NCBI RefSeq assembly: GCF_001625085.1
Contig: NZ_BDAW01000084.1
Coordinates: 1 to 43,336, forward strand
Direction: 5' to 3'
Source: Nocardia acidivorans NBRC 108247
GTDB taxonomy: Bacteria; Actinomycetota; Actinomycetes; Mycobacteriales; Mycobacteriaceae
DNA length: 43,336 bases
In this document: positions 40,049-43,336 of the stretch, piece by piece
How positions within the stretch are numbered: position 1 is the first letter of the stretch
How the letters are laid out: each line of letters opens with the position of its first letter
Made by a program: the position numbers and the translations under genes
The notes under the pieces: generated by a model
The model's database searches: none
Told to the model about the DNA's origin: nothing
What the model saw: the letters and a program-made list of their open reading frames with translations, nothing else

Positions 40049-40306
40049 TCAGGCGTACGGGTTCGGGCCGAAGGTGTCGGTCCAGCAGCTCGGGCAGGTG
40101 CGGCTTTTGATGAACTCGCGGTCAGGTCCCGACAGGTGCGCGAAAGCCTCCTGCATAGGCATGCGCCGCTGTGACCAGGCGGTGAATCGGGCGCGGCTGA
40201 CCCAGAAGCTCCCGGTGCGCCCGCAGGTGTCGCAGGTGACTTCGAGGGGCAGGTCCAACGGCGGGTCGCTGTCCAGGCGCTTCCAGTGGGCGGGTAGCTC
40301 GGGCAT
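40049..40306 (-). CDS. Small zinc-ribbon protein
   Basis: The protein has 85 residues. Two CxxC knuckles (VTCDTCGRTG near 25 and RTCPSCWTD near 72) are separated by a helical part (SRARFTAWSQRRMPMQEAFA). I chose the ATG at 40306 because GAAGGAG lies before it; the longer open frame upstream is Pro-rich noise. It sits between two other small genes of the operon. It likely binds zinc and possibly nucleic acid. Confidence 0.6.
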   Translation of the reverse strand: MPELPAHWKRLDSDPPLDLPLEVTCDTCGRTGSFWVSRARFTAWSQRRMPMQEAFAHLSGPDREFIKSRTCPSCWTDTFGPNPYA

Positions 40307-40340
40307 GACAGGCTCCTTCGGGGTGTGGTGAGCGGGCGAT

Positions 40341-40676
40341 CTAGCGGGGCAGGGCGGCGGCCAGGGGCCAGGGAGCGGTGTTGATGCACACGGTGACGTC
40401 GGTGTCGGGGTGGCGTTTGCGCATGATGCGCACGGCCCCGGCGGCGTAGAGGGCAAGATCGGGATGGGTGACCCGACACAGGATCGGGGCTTGGGTTCCG
40501 GCGGGGGTACCACTCAGGTGCGCCACGGTGTACACCGTGCCCAGGGTGTTGGGGTTCGGGGCGTAGATGACGAACGTGTCGCCGGTGGTGAAGTTCTTGG
40601 CCAGGTAGAGCACGGGCAGCGACGCCACCCCAGGCACGGCCGGTACAGCATCGGAGCTAGCGGGATAGGGCATCAT
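40341..40676 (-). CDS. Small protein of unknown function
   Basis: The protein has 111 residues. Most of it is predicted beta-rich (LPVLYLAKNFTTGDTFVIYA, then TVYTVAHLSGTP), followed by a helix (ALYAAGAVRIMRKRHP) and a strand with one Cys (TDVTVCINTAPW). No signal peptide. GGGAGAC lies before an ATGATG start. It follows the VWA gene by 68 bases on the same strand and is presumably co-transcribed. Confidence 0.6.
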   Translation of the reverse strand: MMPYPASSDAVPAVPGVASLPVLYLAKNFTTGDTFVIYAPNPNTLGTVYTVAHLSGTPAGTQAPILCRVTHPDLALYAAGAVRIMRKRHPDTDVTVCINTAPWPLAAALPR

Positions 40677-40744
40677 TGCTGTTGTCTCCCAAGGGTTTCG
40701 ATGGATGGATGGCCCCGCCCCCGGATGGGGGCGGGGCCGGGGTG

Positions 40745-42436
40745 TCAGGCGGTGCGGACGGCGGCGATAGCGGTGCGCGCGATCGCGGCGGCGGTGTCTG
40801 CGGGATCGGTCAGGGGGTGCACGGTCGCCCCGCGCATCGGGGTGGACCCCTCGGGGGCCAGCCACAACACCGCGCACCCGCTCGCGCGCAATCGGTCGAG
40901 TTTGGTTTGCGCGGCGGCGCGCGGTTCATCGCGGAAGTAGCCGTCGGAGATGATCACCAGCAGCCTCGTGTTCTCCGGCCGGGACAACCCCAACGCGCCG
41001 TCGAGGGCGTCGATGGCGACATCGATGGCCTCATAGAGTGCGGTGGCCCCGAAGTCGGTGACCTGTTTGGGCGCGGTGCCAGGGAAGGTGATCGGCAGCA
41101 CCGCACGCCCGAAGGTCAGCGCGGCGGTGTCGGCGGGCATGGTCGCCAGGTGCGCGGCGGTCGCGATGATCCACGCGGCCGAGGCCACCTCGGCGGTGTA
41201 CTCGTCCATCGAGCCCGAGACATCGCATGCGATGCCGACCCGCAGCGGCGGGACCGGGACGGGTTTGCGGGTGGTGCGGGTGAACGGTTCGGCGGTAGGG
41301 ATGGCCCCGGCCGCGCGCTGGGCATCGCGGGCCATGGCCCCGCGCATCCGCAACCGGCCCGGCGGCAGCGCCGAGGTGGTTGTGGTGACCGCGCGTTCGC
41401 GCTGGCTCGCGGTGGTGAACGCGCGCGCCAGCACACGCGCGGCGCTGCGTTCGCCCTCACGCGGCGCGCGCACTGTCCGCCCGGTGCGGGGGCCGGTACC
41501 AGGCCGTTTGGCGAAGATGTCTTTTGCGGTGGTCTCAGCGCGGTCAACGGCGCGGGCCTCCTCACGCGCGGCGCGCTCGGCCCCCTGCGCGGGGTCGACC
41601 GGGAACCGATATGCGGCAACACTCTTGGCGATATCGGAGAGGGTTCCGGTGATCGCGGTACCCAGCGGCGAGCCCGGGTAGGGGGCGGCGTGCGGGTCGG
41701 GACCGATCAGCGCGAACCAGCGCCGCCCGAGTTCGAGCATGCCGTAGGTGTTGGTGTCCGAAAGCCGGTGCGCAATGCGCCACAAGCTCCGCAACTGCCG
41801 CAGCACATCGCGCCCGAGAATCGCCTCGATCGCCGCAGCGGCGGGCGCGGTTTCGGTGGCATCCAGGACCCCGGCGTCCACGCGCGCGAGCATGAGCGCG
41901 GCGGTGTGAGCGGCGGCGTGACGGGTGGGGGCCAGCGCGGCGGCGGTGTCTTCACCGCCGGTGTCGGCGAAGACGAGTTCGCGGGTGCTCGCGCGCAACC
42001 AATGCCGGTCCCCGGGGCGGCGGCGCAATTGGGCGGCTTCGATGCGGGACTCCTCCAACAGCGTTGCCGCCGCCATGATCTCGGGGTCGGCGGGGGTGGT
42101 GCGGTCCCATCGGGTGTGTGCGGCGTGCGCGCATTCGTGCACCAGCGCGCCCCAGGTCGGGGCGTAGCGGCGGCGGTCGGCGTAGCGCCACGGGCGGGCG
42201 GTGGCGGGGGCGATACCCAGGTGCGCGCCCTCGATCGCGATCGTCGCCAGCGAGGGCACGAACATGGCGAGGTTGCCCCCGGCCGCGCCGGGCGCGATCA
42301 CGACGGTCAGGTCGTCGCGGTCGGCGATCGCGGGGGTTTCGGCGGTCATCGCGCCCGACAGGGCCTCCCACCCCGAACGGGCGGGCGGGCGCGGGGCCGG
42401 GGCGGTGGGGGCGGTGATCACGTGCGCGGTAGTCAT
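40745..42436 (-). CDS. Metallopeptidase-like (DUF2201-type) and VWA domain protein
   Basis: The protein has 563 residues. An HExxH motif (LVHECAHAAHTRW near 102) lies in the N-terminal part, as in DUF2201-type putative metallopeptidase domains. The C-terminal 190 residues form a von Willebrand A domain with a complete MIDAS: GIACDVSGSMDEY near 395, Thr in FGATALYEAID and Asp in LLVIISDGYF. VWA proteins of this kind pair with a MoxR-type AAA+ ATPase, here the upstream gene, and often act in chaperoning or metal insertion. The middle is Arg-rich. It is not established that the HExxH is catalytic. Confidence 0.82.
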   Translation of the reverse strand: MTTAHVITAPTAPAPRPPARSGWEALSGAMTAETPAIADRDDLTVVIAPGAAGGNLAMFVPSLATIAIEGAHLGIAPATARPWRYADRRRYAPTWGALVHECAHAAHTRWDRTTPADPEIMAAATLLEESRIEAAQLRRRPGDRHWLRASTRELVFADTGGEDTAAALAPTRHAAAHTAALMLARVDAGVLDATETAPAAAAIEAILGRDVLRQLRSLWRIAHRLSDTNTYGMLELGRRWFALIGPDPHAAPYPGSPLGTAITGTLSDIAKSVAAYRFPVDPAQGAERAAREEARAVDRAETTAKDIFAKRPGTGPRTGRTVRAPREGERSAARVLARAFTTASQRERAVTTTTSALPPGRLRMRGAMARDAQRAAGAIPTAEPFTRTTRKPVPVPPLRVGIACDVSGSMDEYTAEVASAAWIIATAAHLATMPADTAALTFGRAVLPITFPGTAPKQVTDFGATALYEAIDVAIDALDGALGLSRPENTRLLVIISDGYFRDEPRAAAQTKLDRLRASGCAVLWLAPEGSTPMRGATVHPLTDPADTAAAIARTAIAAVRTA

Positions 42437-42519
42437 GGCAGCGAATTCCCTTCGGGGCGTGCGGAACAGGGTTCGGATGGTTCCGGTGCCCCCGGCCGGG
42501 CCGGGGCACCGGCGGGCGG

Positions 42520-43336
42520 TCAGACGGTGATGCGGGCACCCAGCGCCAGGGGCTTGTATGCGGTGCCGAATTCGGTTTTCACCACGTCCGCGACGATGGC
42601 GCGGTCCTCTTCGGGGGCGGTGCCGATCAGGTTCGCCGCAGCGGTCGCGAGATCGGTCGCGGCGGCGATCTTGGCGAATGCCAACAACTCTCGCAGTTGC
42701 GGAGCCCACCCGATTTCGCCCTTAGCTACGCGCACGGCCAGGGTGCGGGCGGTGCGCACCGCGCGCGGTTCGACCCCGAGACCGGTGGCGAGGTCATAGT
42801 CCGATGACACTTCCACCTGAAAGGCGAACCGCGACGACAACGCATCAGACAAGATCGCGCCGTGCACGCCGGGGTTGTGCCCGGCGACCACGAAGAATCC
42901 GGGCTCGGCTTTCACGATTTCGCCTTTGTGCGCTTTGATCACGACTTCCCGGCGTCCGTCCATCGCGGGATACACCACCGCCAGCACCGACGGCGGAATC
43001 AGGGTGGCGTCATCGATGAACAGCACCGACCCCGCACGCATGGCACGGATCAGCGGGCCGTGCACGAATTCGTAACGACCATCAGGGGTTTGGGTGTACT
43101 CCCCCACGAAATCGGCGACCGTGGTGTCCGAATCACCTTGCACGGTCAAAAGATCGGGGTAGGCGGCCTCGATCAGCGACGTCTTGCCCGTCCCGGGCGG
43201 GCCGTACAACAACACCGGCACCCCGTTGGTACGCATGCGAGCCAGCACTTCCACATCGGGCAACCCGGCCAGGGTGCGCGGGTGGTAGGTCTGCCCGTTC
43301 GGGCGCACCACCGGCCCCGCCGGGGCGGCGGTCGCC
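42520..43336 (-). CDS. MoxR-type AAA+ ATPase (5' end outside window)
   Basis: At least 263 residues are visible; the frame stays open to the window edge, so the N terminus is probably outside. Walker A LLYGPPGTGKTSL, Walker B SVLFIDDATLIPPS (Asp-Asp rather than Asp-Glu), sensor 1 Asn in VVAGHNPGVHG and an SSRFAFQ arginine-finger-like segment are all present. The arrangement is that of MoxR/CbbQ-like AAA+ proteins that remodel partners with the help of VWA proteins. Only 83 bases separate it from the VWA gene. A GTG at 43311 is a possible internal start. Confidence 0.85.
   Translation of the reverse strand, partial: ATAAPAGPVVRPNGQTYHPRTLAGLPDVEVLARMRTNGVPVLLYGPPGTGKTSLIEAAYPDLLTVQGDSDTTVADFVGEYTQTPDGRYEFVHGPLIRAMRAGSVLFIDDATLIPPSVLAVVYPAMDGRREVVIKAHKGEIVKAEPGFFVVAGHNPGVHGAILSDALSSRFAFQVEVSSDYDLATGLGVEPRAVRTARTLAVRVAKGEIGWAPQLRELLAFAKIAAATDLATAAANLIGTAPEEDRAIVADVVKTEFGTAYKPLALGARITV

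Larger units (their letters stand above)
4116..43336. mobile_element. Putative integrative conjugative element (left end to window edge)
   Basis: The proposed element begins where the tRNA-fMet fragment ends. Its content is typical: toxin/immunity remnants, an IS, recombinases, DNA methyltransferase, VirB2-, VirB4-, VirB6- and VirD4-like proteins, a cell-wall hydrolase and many small actinobacterial mobile-element genes. The right end is outside the window. A complete minus-strand tRNA-fMet gene is predicted there. Whether everything between 4116 and the conjugation genes came in one step, or as nested insertions, cannot be told from this window. Confidence 0.6.

Noticed and set aside
40676..42799. 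707-residue plus-strand frame opposite the VWA and AAA genes
   Set aside because: Low-complexity Gly/Arg translation; the minus strand has intact Walker, HExxH and MIDAS motifs.

Overview
The window reads as chromosome plus a large integrated conjugative element from a high-GC, mycolic-acid actinomycete, most likely Nocardia or a close relative. The grounds are the very high GC with frequent GTG starts, the initiator tRNA form, a DUF397/DUF5753-type regulator pair, an EspC-like/YbaB-like secretion cassette, a BioQ-type operator in front of bioB, and an actinobacterial VirB4/VirD4 conjugation module. The genus is inferred, not proven.

Left part (1-4115) looks like host chromosome: two small unknown genes, a MerR-type regulator, a complete initiator tRNA-fMet gene, a PP2C-type phosphatase and a trans-aconitate methyltransferase-like gene. 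At 4071-4115 lies a 45-bp exact copy of the 3' half of the tRNA-fMet gene, followed by its own terminator hairpin. This is the expected scar of an element integrated into a second, tandem tRNA-fMet gene. The element would then start at about 4116 and run beyond the right edge of the window.

Cargo (4.1-22.7 kb): a 5'-truncated RHS toxin with a probable immunity gene, cut by an IS3-family insertion sequence (7180-8526). Next come a YbaB-like/EspC-like/large-protein/lipoprotein cassette and an XRE-DUF5753/DUF397 pair divergent from a run of seven small actinobacterial genes. A recombinase trio follows: an intact tyrosine recombinase, a small HTH protein, and a second recombinase-like protein with zinc-ribbon motifs and no catalytic HxxR or Tyr. 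The cargo ends with bioB plus a hotdog-fold gene, a VOC protein and MsrA.

Conjugation region (22.8-38.9 kb): a DNA methyltransferase with a degenerate-looking partner on the minus strand. Then, on the plus strand, a sigma-like regulator, a VirB2/TrbC-like pilin, a VirB6/TrbL-like membrane protein with a repeat-bearing tail, a PrgI-VirB4 ATPase, a zinc-ribbon protein, a VirD4-like coupling ATPase, a replication-relaxation protein, a transglycosylase-NlpC/P60 hydrolase, a small Cys/His protein, a double winged-helix protein and an unusual cutinase. No classical relaxase is visible. Three transcription units here share a promoter-like motif, GGRYTTTTC-N15/16-GTACCGGGTGC, which may be read by the element's own sigma-like protein.

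Right part (39.0-43.3 kb), all minus strand: a MoxR-type AAA+ ATPase (open at the window edge), a metallopeptidase-like/VWA protein, and four small proteins, one with a RAMA-like domain. It meets the conjugation operon at a perfect 27-bp-stem terminator. This operon, the recombinase trio and the shared promoter motif are the best candidates for undescribed biology.
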